A DNA stretch of 5,848 nt from Microcaldota archaeon (GTDB lineage: Archaea > Micrarchaeota > Micrarchaeia > Anstonellales > Bilamarchaeaceae): contig JALWZW010000038.1 of NCBI GenBank assembly GCA_026992595.1, forward strand, positions 1 through 5,848, written 5' to 3'. Below, one piece after another: positions 1 to 5,238 of this stretch. The notes beneath the pieces are model-generated. The model made no database searches, had not been told where the DNA came from, and worked only from the letters and a program-made list of their open reading frames with translations. The position numbers were made by a program, and so were the translations under genes. Positions within the stretch are counted from its first letter, which is position 1. Each line of letters begins with the position of its first letter.

Positions 1-89
1 GGTAATAACAGTTCTGTACATCTTATTCCTATAATTCATAACCACTTCAAGCTTACGTCCTCTACCATTCTCAATTAACCGAAGAAAAA

Positions 90-1430
90 GTGGCAGATGT
101 TTCTTACATTTTAATGAGAAACTCTCTCAACACCCTCGCTCTCCACAGTATGGAAAATGCAGTGGTGCCTGGGGAAGAGGGCGATGAGTTGGCTAATGTG
201 AAAAGCGCGCTTAAAGAGTTATTTTTAAGCGGAAGGGCTAGCGGAGATTATTTTGTAAGCAGTAGGGAGGCGGTTCAGGAAAGTTCTCTTGATTCATGGC
301 TCTCCTCTCTTAACGATACTCTCTCTTCGGTGGGTCTTTATATAAGCAGGTATGAGGCAGATGTGGATGTGAGACAGAGCGCTGTTGATAAAGTGGAATA
401 CGAATTGAATTTAAGGTTGTTTATAAAGGATGTGGCAGGCGCCGCCTCTTTAGAGAAGGATTATGTTATTAGGCGAAACATCTCTGTGAGCGGGTTGGTA
501 GACCCTGCGATTTATAGAGAAAGCGTGCGCTTAGGGGCTTCGCCTATTTATAGAAGGTTTTATTTCAATCCTTCCTCCTCTGAACCTTCTCTTTCAGTTT
601 CTACTATATCCAGAGGTTTAGAGGGTGCAGGTTGGGTTTATGGACCGTTGGCAACTGTTGCCTCTAATGATTTGCTTGCCGTGCCCTCTGCAGAAGAGGT
701 TCCTTTAAGAGAAAGGCCTTTCTATATTTTGGTGGGCACTTTTGATGAAATTACTTCCTTCCCCGGCTATGAAAACTTTGGCGGATATGTAATTACCAAC
801 AGCGTTCCGCAGGGGCGGGAGCCAGGCGAGGACTGTAGAACGCAGGAAAATACTTTCTATCCTTTAGCTTTTGAAGAGAGAAGCGGGGTTTGCCAAGTGG
901 TGGAGGATTATAGCGGAGGTTTGGAGGCACAAAAGCCCTTTATTGTGGTTCCTGACTTTGACCCTGCCTCTGCGCCAGAATGCTATGTTCCTTCTGAAGG
1001 CGTTAAGAGGAGGTGCGCCTTGCTCTCTTCTTCTGTCTCTTTAGAGAATGTTAGAGCTAAAAGGGAGATGAAGCAGGGCGAGGTAGCGCTTTATGATGTG
1101 GAGAATCCCCGTGATTTTGCGCTTTGCGGCTATTACAGATACACTCCTTTAGGCCCGTCTTTCTTACAGCGCATGCTTAATAATAGTTTCTCTTATGCAG
1201 ATGTGCAATTTGGATTAGAAACTTTCCTTATTGGCAATTATGCGGCAGGCGAGGAATTTGACCTTTACAGCAGATTGGATAGAGAACTGTTCTCTCGCAC
1301 GCCGGGCAAAAAAATAAGAGGGCTGCCTGGCTGTAAGAATGCAGAGCAGTGCAATGAGGATTCACCTATAGGCGTATTTACGGTTTCAGACCCCTCTGCT
1401 TTTGGATGGGGTGCTATTGCAGAGGAGTGA
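90..1430 (+). CDS. Large Cys-containing putative surface protein of pilin-like cassette (unknown family)
   Basis: I do not recognise a family. The 446-aa product has an acidic, Ser-rich N-terminal third and a C-terminal two thirds with seven cysteines (C249, C268, C298, C309, C346, C415, C421), plus several N-x-S/T sequons (for example N130-I-S and N365-S). This suits a disulfide-stabilised extracytoplasmic protein. It ends 4 nt before the first of three pilin-like genes, so a part in the same filament or secretion machine is inferred. The start is doubtful. GTG 90 has no clear Shine-Dalgarno sequence, and the frame stays open back to 42 with protein-like codons (AYVLYHSQLTEEK) but no ATG, GTG or TTG there. 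ATG 114 is the next alternative. No signal peptide or membrane helix is visible, which is odd for such a protein; the true N-terminus may be lost to a sequence error or mutation. That the frame is coding is well supported by its length and by tight coupling to the next gene; the function is not. Confidence 0.8.
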   Translation: MADVSYILMRNSLNTLALHSMENAVVPGEEGDELANVKSALKELFLSGRASGDYFVSSREAVQESSLDSWLSSLNDTLSSVGLYISRYEADVDVRQSAVDKVEYELNLRLFIKDVAGAASLEKDYVIRRNISVSGLVDPAIYRESVRLGASPIYRRFYFNPSSSEPSLSVSTISRGLEGAGWVYGPLATVASNDLLAVPSAEEVPLRERPFYILVGTFDEITSFPGYENFGGYVITNSVPQGREPGEDCRTQENTFYPLAFEERSGVCQVVEDYSGGLEAQKPFIVVPDFDPASAPECYVPSEGVKRRCALLSSSVSLENVRAKREMKQGEVALYDVENPRDFALCGYYRYTPLGPSFLQRMLNNSFSYADVQFGLETFLIGNYAAGEEFDLYSRLDRELFSRTPGKKIRGLPGCKNAEQCNEDSPIGVFTVSDPSAFGWGAIAEE

Positions 1431-1434
1431 TGGA

Positions 1435-1854
1435 ATGAGGGGACAGGCATCTTTGGAAATGCTTATAACTGTTGGGATGGTGCTTGCTTTCACGGTGCCA
1501 GTGGTTCTTTTCCTCCTTACTGCAACCTCTGCCGGCTATGAAGATACATTAAAGGCGCAGGCAGATGCCTCCTCCCGCATGCTTGCAGAGGTTATAAATG
1601 AGGTTTACGGACAAGGAACTGGCGCTAAAAGGCGCGTTGCTTTAGCTCTTCCCTCCTCTTCGGTGCGAGTGGTGGTAGAGGGCAATGAGGTGGTTGTGGA
1701 AACAGAGAAATACCGCGCTTCCTCTCCTATTTTTGCCTCTATGTCCACTCCTAGAACTGAAATTGAGGTAGGAAGCGGCTTGATGGTTTTTGAGGTTGTT
1801 AATGTAGGCGGGAAGGTTCAGGTGAGCTTGTTTGAGGGCGCAGGTGGCGGTTGA
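1435..1854 (+). CDS. Pilin-like protein with class III signal peptide (1 of 3)
   Basis: The 139-aa product starts MRG|QASLE and continues into an uninterrupted hydrophobic helix at about residues 9-30. This is the class III (type IV pilin-like) signal of archaeal surface proteins. A prepilin peptidase would be expected to cut between G3 and Q4, leaving Glu at mature position 5. The rest is a small globular domain of mostly beta-type sequence (residues about 68-135) with no cysteine. ATG 1435 is chosen over the upstream in-frame TTG 1402 because it puts the signal at the N-terminus. It also has GGAG at 1424-1427, 7 nt upstream, which overlaps the stop of the preceding gene. The role is inferred: a subunit or minor subunit of a type IV-like filament or pseudopilus, anchored in the membrane before assembly. 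The main pilin and the minor pilins cannot be told apart from sequence alone. Confidence 0.88.
   Translation: MRGQASLEMLITVGMVLAFTVPVVLFLLTATSAGYEDTLKAQADASSRMLAEVINEVYGQGTGAKRRVALALPSSSVRVVVEGNEVVVETEKYRASSPIFASMSTPRTEIEVGSGLMVFEVVNVGGKVQVSLFEGAGGG
1820..1825 (+). promoter_or_regulatory. Shine-Dalgarno AGGTGA deciding the TTG start of the second pilin-like gene
   Basis: AGGTGA pairs well with the CACCUCC-type 3' end of archaeal 16S rRNA. It sits 6 nt before TTG 1832, inside the coding end of the first pilin-like gene. With the signal peptide encoded immediately after that TTG, it fixes an otherwise unlikely start codon. Confidence 0.75.
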
Positions 1855-2257
1855 ATTTATGATTTATTTCGCGGTTTTTGTCGCATTAGCGATAGGCGCT
1901 TTTATTGTTTTAAGCATTATTAGAGAGGACGAATATCCACGAGCGCAATATGCGCTTTTAAATGAGGTTGGGAACAGCGTGGTGGGAGCGATAAACTTTG
2001 TGGCGCGCAGCGGAAAGGGCTTCACTTATAATTACACCTTCCAAAAAACGCTTTTAGGGAGAAATTATTCGGTGGTTTTTAGAGAATCTTATGTGGATAT
2101 GGGCTTGGACGATGTGAGCCAGCGCTTTGATTACCTTCCTTATAATTACAAGATGGAGGGAAAATGCCGCTCCTTCCCCTGCTCCCTTTCCAGCGACCAG
2201 ATTAAAAAACTTATATTAAAAAATAACGGCACACATGTAATAATAAGGGTGGAGTGA
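1832..2257 (+). CDS. Pilin-like protein with class III-type signal peptide, TTG start (2 of 3)
   Basis: The 141-aa product begins MRA|QVAVE followed by a hydrophobic helix (about residues 9-30), a pilin-type leader with Glu at mature position 5. The residue before the predicted cut is Ala rather than Gly, which is tolerated in some prepilins. The TTG start is supported by the AGGTGA at 1820-1825 and because the leader motif begins exactly there; the first ATG in frame (1859) would delete the leader. The gene overlaps the preceding one by 23 nt in another frame. The ectodomain carries C112 and C117, a likely intramolecular disulfide, and three N-glycosylation sequons (N67, N78, N132), consistent with exposure outside the cell. 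The inferred role is a filament or pseudopilus subunit acting with the flanking pilin-like proteins. Its stop shares one base with the next ATG. Confidence 0.87.
   Translation: MRAQVAVEFMIYFAVFVALAIGAFIVLSIIREDEYPRAQYALLNEVGNSVVGAINFVARSGKGFTYNYTFQKTLLGRNYSVVFRESYVDMGLDDVSQRFDYLPYNYKMEGKCRSFPCSLSSDQIKKLILKNNGTHVIIRVE
2248..2254 (+). promoter_or_regulatory. Shine-Dalgarno GGTGGAG for the third pilin-like gene
   Basis: GGTG at 2248-2251 lies 5 nt before ATG 2257, within the last codons of the second pilin-like gene. It favours ATG 2257 over the adjacent GTG 2254 and supports translational coupling through the overlapping TGATG. Confidence 0.6.
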
Positions 2258-2721
2258 TGAAAGGACAGTACTTTAGTTTTGATGCTATTGTTGCGGTTGT
2301 TATTTTTGCGATGGCTCTATTCACTCTGTTCTCTTATTGGCATAGCGTAAGGTCTTTCTTAGAATTCCAGTCCGCTGATTTAACAAAAAAGGCCACTGAG
2401 ATCTCTATAAACCTCTTCCTTCCTTCTGACCAGCCCTGCTCTGCTGCAAATATTTTAAGTTTTGGGACTGAGGACAGGCGCTTAAGTTGGGCGCGCATCT
2501 CTTCTTGCACCCTTCCCCAGGAGCGGTTGCAGGAACTCACAAAGGCGCAGGGTAATGTGTGCTTGGAGTTTAGGCGATTGGACGCTGATGAGGTGAAGGT
2601 GTTGGGAGCTACTTCATGCGCTGCGGCAACCGAAGGCGCGCGCGAGGTGGCGAAAATAAGGCGGGCGGTTGCTTATGAGGAAGGCGCTTTAGGTTTTGTT
2701 GATGTTTATGTTTACAGATAA
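2257..2721 (+). CDS. Pilin-like protein with divergent leader MKG|QYFSFD (3 of 3)
   Basis: The 154-aa product starts with K2-G3, then Q4, and enters a hydrophobic helix at about residues 10-27, as in archaeal pilin-like proteins. The acidic residue that normally lies at mature position 5 (Glu) is here an Asp at mature position 6, so it belongs to a different subgroup from its two neighbours. The helix is followed by amphipathic sequence and a domain with four cysteines (C61, C84, C102, C121), enough for two disulfides. The C-terminus, with VAKIRRAVAY and then FVDVYVYR, reads as paired beta strands closing the fold. It starts one base inside the stop of the preceding gene and overlaps the next gene. 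A minor pilin or pseudopilin role in the same machine is inferred. Confidence 0.85.
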   Translation: MKGQYFSFDAIVAVVIFAMALFTLFSYWHSVRSFLEFQSADLTKKATEISINLFLPSDQPCSAANILSFGTEDRRLSWARISSCTLPQERLQELTKAQGNVCLEFRRLDADEVKVLGATSCAAATEGAREVAKIRRAVAYEEGALGFVDVYVYR

Positions 2722-3286
2722 GGTTGTTTTTGCTACTTCTAATGTGCATAAGTTTGAAGAGGCGCGCAGGGTGCTTGGGGATATTATTATAAGGAAAGAT
2801 TTTAGATGTAGGGAAATTAGGGCGGAGGATGTGGCAGAAGTGGCAGAGGATGCGGTGAGGCGTGCTTATGCGCACTTTCGCACCCCTGTTTTTGTGGAGG
2901 ATTCAGGGCTTTTTATAAAGGCGCTTAACGGCTTCCCTGGCGCTTATTCAAAATGGGTTTATGAAAAGGTGGGTTGTGAAGGGGTTTTAAAGTTGATGAT
3001 CGGCATAGAGGACAGAACCGCTTATTTTCGCTGTGCTGTTGCTTTTTTTGATGGGCAGTCGGTTAGCACTTTTGTAGGCACCTGCAAAGGAACCATTTCT
3101 TATGCTGTAAGGGGAGAGGGTGGCTTTGCTTATGACCGCATCTTTATACCCGATGGGTTTAATAAAACTTTCGCAGAAAAAATAGAATTAAAATATGTTT
3201 TATCTCATAGATATAAAGCGTTAATGAAGTTAAAAGAGTTTTTGAGTGGTTATTATGGCAAGGTTGCATTCAAAAAAGAAAGGTAA
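2708..3286 (+). CDS. rdgB: XTP/dITP pyrophosphatase (RdgB/HAM1 family)
   Basis: A nucleotide-pool sanitising enzyme that hydrolyses dITP, XTP and related deaminated purine triphosphates to the monophosphate and pyrophosphate, keeping them out of DNA and RNA; cytosolic, Mg2+-dependent. Family signatures in this 192-aa protein, in order: the N-terminal substrate loop ATSNVHKF (residues 9-16), the EDSGL motif with catalytic acid (64-68) running into the ALNGFPGAYS segment, GTCKG and GFAYDRIF (139-146), TFAE (154-157), and the purine-specifying SHR (166-168). The loop has S-N where many relatives have G-N. ATG 2708 is preferred because family members begin a few residues before the loop; ATG 2702 and TTG 2696/2699 are possible alternatives. 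It overlaps the third pilin-like gene by 14 nt and rps15 by 32 nt. The C-terminal tail after residue about 180 is basic and unusual, being read from the start region of rps15. Confidence 0.95.
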   Translation: MFTDKVVFATSNVHKFEEARRVLGDIIIRKDFRCREIRAEDVAEVAEDAVRRAYAHFRTPVFVEDSGLFIKALNGFPGAYSKWVYEKVGCEGVLKLMIGIEDRTAYFRCAVAFFDGQSVSTFVGTCKGTISYAVRGEGGFAYDRIFIPDGFNKTFAEKIELKYVLSHRYKALMKLKEFLSGYYGKVAFKKER

Positions 3287-3710
3287 ATCAGGAAGAAAAA
3301 GGCCTAAAAGCACCGAAAGTCCAGAATGGACTCCTCTTAGCAAGGAGGAGGTAGAAAAGGTGGTGCGGGAATTTGCATCTAAAGGAGTCCCTCCTTCTCA
3401 CATTGGATTGATATTGAGAGATGAGTATGGGGTGCCTAATCTTCGCGGTGTGTTGGGCACTTCTTTAAGCGCCTTTTTAAGAAAGGAGGGTTTGGAGCAG
3501 CAGATTCCAGAAGACCTTCTTAACCTTATAAGAAGAGCGGTTAGGATGAGGGATCATTTAAAGAAGTATAAAAAGGATATTCATAATAAAGTTAAACTTA
3601 CTCATGTAGAGTCCAAAATCCATCGTTTAGTGAAATATTATACGCGTACTGGGCGTCTTCCTGCTGGCTGGAAGTATGAAAGAGAAAAAGCACACTTGTT
3701 GGTGAAGTGA
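3255..3710 (+). CDS. rps15: 30S ribosomal protein S15 (archaeal/eukaryotic uS15 type)
   Basis: Component of the small subunit platform that binds 16S rRNA helices. The 151-aa length is typical of the archaeal/eukaryotic form, which carries an N-terminal extension absent from the roughly 89-aa bacterial S15. Seen here are the basic N-terminus (MARLHSKKKGKSGRKRP), the PEWTPLS segment (23-29), the IGLILRDEYGVP motif (50-61), IPEDL and its helix (84-100), and the S15 core HVESKIHRLVKYYTRTGRLP (117-136) that contacts rRNA. ATG 3255 matches the universally conserved MARxHS start; the GTG nine bases upstream is less likely. The start lies inside the rdgB coding sequence (32-nt overlap), with a weak GTGG at 3246-3249 as ribosome binding site. 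S3Ae follows after 4 nt. Confidence 0.98.
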   Translation: MARLHSKKKGKSGRKRPKSTESPEWTPLSKEEVEKVVREFASKGVPPSHIGLILRDEYGVPNLRGVLGTSLSAFLRKEGLEQQIPEDLLNLIRRAVRMRDHLKKYKKDIHNKVKLTHVESKIHRLVKYYTRTGRLPAGWKYEREKAHLLVK

Positions 3711-3714
3711 TTTT

Positions 3715-4323
3715 ATGGCAGGTAGGAGAAAGAGAGTAAAGGCGGTAGATAAGTGGAAGTTAAAGCGATGGTACACTGTTACCGCTCCTCAGGTCTTTGA
3801 TGGGAAAGAGATAGGCGAGGTGGTTTCTGCAGACCCCAATAATTTGATTAATAGGGTGATTGAGGTTCCGCTTTTTGATGTGGCAGGCGCGGCAGGCGGG
3901 GTGCATGCTCAAACCGCCATGTTCACTTCTTTGAGATTTAGAATAGTGGATGTTTCAGGCCAGGAGGCAAAAACCAAATTTATAGGCCACCAGATCTCTC
4001 CTGCCTTTATAAAAACATTTGCAAGAAGGGGCAGGACCGTTCTTCACCATGTTTTAGATGAAAAAACAAAGGATGGGGAGACGGTGAGGTTAAAGCTTAT
4101 TGCGGTTACCGGCTCTCGCGTTAGCCAGAACACTAAAACAAACTTAAGGAAAATGCTGGAAGAGGAAACAAGAAAGTTTGTGAGGGAAAGGAATTTTGAT
4201 GATGTGGTTCGGGAAGTGGTGTTTGGAAAGCTTTCTTCCCATCTTTTCTCAAAATTAAGCACCATTACTAAGATGAGAAGGGTGGAGGTAAGGAAGACCG
4301 AGAGGCACGAGGTGTTTAAGTGA
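3715..4323 (+). CDS. rps3ae: 30S ribosomal protein S3Ae (eS1)
   Basis: Small-subunit protein of archaea and eukaryotes, located near the mRNA exit region on the platform. The 202-aa product covers the full family length. Conserved blocks are DKWKLKRWYTVTAP (12-25), IGEVVSADPNNLINRVIEV (33-51), FRIVDVSGQEAKTKFIGHQ (75-93), RRGRT (104-108), TKDGETVRLKLIAV (118-131) and the C-terminal RRVEVRKTE (188-196). ATG 3715 is 4 nt beyond the rps15 stop, with GGTGA at 3701-3705 as Shine-Dalgarno. Its TGA overlaps the NAC start (GTGA), so translation of the two is probably coupled. In several archaea rps15 and rps3ae are separated by a RecJ-like gene and a small KEOPS gene; here they are direct neighbours. 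Confidence 0.98.
   Translation: MAGRRKRVKAVDKWKLKRWYTVTAPQVFDGKEIGEVVSADPNNLINRVIEVPLFDVAGAAGGVHAQTAMFTSLRFRIVDVSGQEAKTKFIGHQISPAFIKTFARRGRTVLHHVLDEKTKDGETVRLKLIAVTGSRVSQNTKTNLRKMLEEETRKFVRERNFDDVVREVVFGKLSSHLFSKLSTITKMRRVEVRKTERHEVFK
4309..4314 (+). promoter_or_regulatory. Shine-Dalgarno GAGGTG deciding the GTG start of NAC
   Basis: GAGGTG is the strongest anti-SD match near this junction and lies 5 nt before GTG 4320, inside the last codons of rps3ae. It supports GTG 4320 over ATG 4332, which is preceded directly by a G-run with no usable spacing. Confidence 0.75.
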
Positions 4324-4646
4324 TTGGGGGGATGGATCCCCGGCAGTTGCAGGCGCTCATGCGCCAGATGGGGATTAAATCAGAAGAACTCTCTGCCAAA
4401 AGGGTTATTATAGAATGTGAAGATAAAACCATTGTGATAGAGGAGCCGCAGGTTGTGAAAGTTTCTATGCAGGGAACGGAAAGCTTTCAGGTTTCTGGGA
4501 AGGTAAAGGTTGAAGCGGCTATTTCTGAAGAGGATGTAGAGATGGTTGCTGAGCGCGCTGGAGTAAGTAAGGAGAAGGCGCGCCAAGCTTTAAAAGAGTG
4601 CGGCGGGGATATTGCGGAAGCGATACTTAAATTAAGCGGAGAGTAG
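4320..4646 (+). CDS. nac: Nascent polypeptide-associated complex protein (archaeal NAC-alpha)
   Basis: Ribosome-associated chaperone that contacts nascent chains near the tunnel exit; archaeal forms act as homodimers. The 108-aa protein has the usual layout: a short N-terminal segment GGMDPRQLQALMRQMGI (3-19), the NAC dimerisation domain (about 21-60, with AKRVIIE, EEPQVVKVSM and FQVSG), and a C-terminal UBA domain (about 68-106, EEDVEMVAERAGVS and GGDIAEAILKL). The GTG start at 4320 is chosen because relatives begin with a similar M-x-P-G-M-N-P stretch and GAGGTG lies 5 nt upstream. ATG 4332 would give 104 aa. It overlaps the S3Ae stop by 4 nt, placing it in a translation-linked unit. A 58-nt gap follows. 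Confidence 0.96.
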   Translation: MIGGMDPRQLQALMRQMGIKSEELSAKRVIIECEDKTIVIEEPQVVKVSMQGTESFQVSGKVKVEAAISEEDVEMVAERAGVSKEKARQALKECGGDIAEAILKLSGE

Positions 4647-4676
4647 AGGAGCGATTGCTGAAAGAGGCGAGTATGT

Positions 4677-4684
4677 TTTTTAAA
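4677..4684 (+). promoter_or_regulatory. Putative TATA box for a leaderless transcript
   Basis: TTTTTAAA is centred about 24-25 nt before ATG 4705, close to the spacing expected between an archaeal TATA box and a start site that coincides with the first base of the ORF. The following gene has no Shine-Dalgarno sequence, in agreement with leaderless initiation. The upstream BRE-type purines are weak. The T-run at 4676-4681 could also help end transcription from the NAC side. Confidence 0.45.
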
Positions 4685-4704
4685 GTAAAGCGATAAAATA
4701 TTAT

Positions 4705-5238
4705 ATGCGCGAACTGTTTGCATTGTTCCTCTTCATTTTTCTTATTTTTGTTTTAGTCCCTTTTCTGCCGCAGGGAAAGGTGGATGAGAAGGATGCTGCA
4801 TCTTTTGTTTATGAGGATTTAAAACAGCGCTATCCTGGGGCAAGCGTTTCTATTATAAGCGTTTCTAAGGATGGAGAGGGGTATAGTATTAAGGCAAAAG
4901 TGGTGCGGGGTGCCGAGAGCCCTTGTCCTGAGCGGATGCATCTCTTTTATAATTACCCCGAAGAGCGCTTCATACCCCGCCCTCCTGAAATTATAACCAG
5001 CGGTTGCAGGGTGTGTGATGCTGGGCTGTGCACCCTTGCCTTTCCTGAGGAAGCGATTATTGCCTCCCATCAGTTTGATAAGAGCGGAAGGGTGGCCTCA
5101 TTTTTAGAGCGCAACCCTACTGCAAAACCGCTTGTTTTTGAAAAAGATGGGTTGTGGGAGGTGCGCTGGAAAGGGGCTAATGAGACCTTGAAGGTTTTTG
5201 TTTGGAGGAATGGAACTTTTAAGGGGGCGAGCAGGTGA
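4705..5238 (+). CDS. Membrane-anchored extracytoplasmic protein with four cysteines, unknown function
   Basis: I do not recognise a family. The 177-aa product opens with MRE and a strong hydrophobic segment (about residues 4-21), either a signal anchor or a cleaved signal peptide, so the rest should face outside. The ectodomain has C74, C101, C104 and C109; the last three form a C-x2-C-x4-C cluster that could be disulfide-bonded or bind metal. Two stretches, about 31-68 and 127-172, each pair a helix with strands (for example GLWEVRWKGANETLKVFVW) and faintly recall PepSY-like folds, but this is only an impression. Sequons are present at N159 and N169. ATG 4705 has no Shine-Dalgarno sequence but a TATA-like element lies at the correct distance. 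The stop overlaps the start of the antiporter gene (GTGA), so the two are probably translated together and may be functionally linked. Confidence 0.88.
   Translation: MRELFALFLFIFLIFVLVPFLPQGKVDEKDAASFVYEDLKQRYPGASVSIISVSKDGEGYSIKAKVVRGAESPCPERMHLFYNYPEERFIPRPPEIITSGCRVCDAGLCTLAFPEEAIIASHQFDKSGRVASFLERNPTAKPLVFEKDGLWEVRWKGANETLKVFVWRNGTFKGASR

Noticed and set aside
1402..1434. Upstream TTG start extending the first pilin-like protein by 11 residues
   Set aside because: It would bury the MRG|Q leader internally, whereas ATG 1435 has a good Shine-Dalgarno sequence.
1265..1450. Minus-strand open frame of 61 codons
   Set aside because: It lies opposite the end of the 446-aa gene and the first pilin leader, has no ribosome binding signal, and resembles no family; a shadow frame.
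2334..2540. Minus-strand open frame of 68 codons
   Set aside because: Antisense to the third pilin-like gene, whose signal peptide and coupling to its neighbour are convincing.
2609..2875. Minus-strand open frame of 88 codons
   Set aside because: Lies opposite the third pilin-like gene and rdgB; composition (His, Pro, Lys, Arg rich) is typical of a shadow frame.
3246..3254. GTG start adding three residues to S15
   Set aside because: S15 proteins of this type begin MARxHS, matching ATG 3255.
4044..4265. Minus-strand open frame of 73 codons
   Set aside because: Fully antisense to rps3ae, a certain gene.
4332..4334. ATG start for NAC
   Set aside because: GTG 4320 has GAGGTG at ideal spacing and preserves the N-terminal segment seen in relatives.
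4676..4681. T6 run as a dedicated terminator after NAC
   Set aside because: Short and part of the TATA-like element; no hairpin precedes it. Termination there is possible but not supported enough to annotate.
4380..4723. Two minus-strand open frames opposite NAC (68 and 78 codons)
   Set aside because: Antisense to a clear NAC gene; no start signals or recognisable domains.
4819..5070. Minus-strand open frame of 83 codons
   Set aside because: Antisense to the 177-aa gene, which has an N-terminal membrane segment and a promoter-like element.
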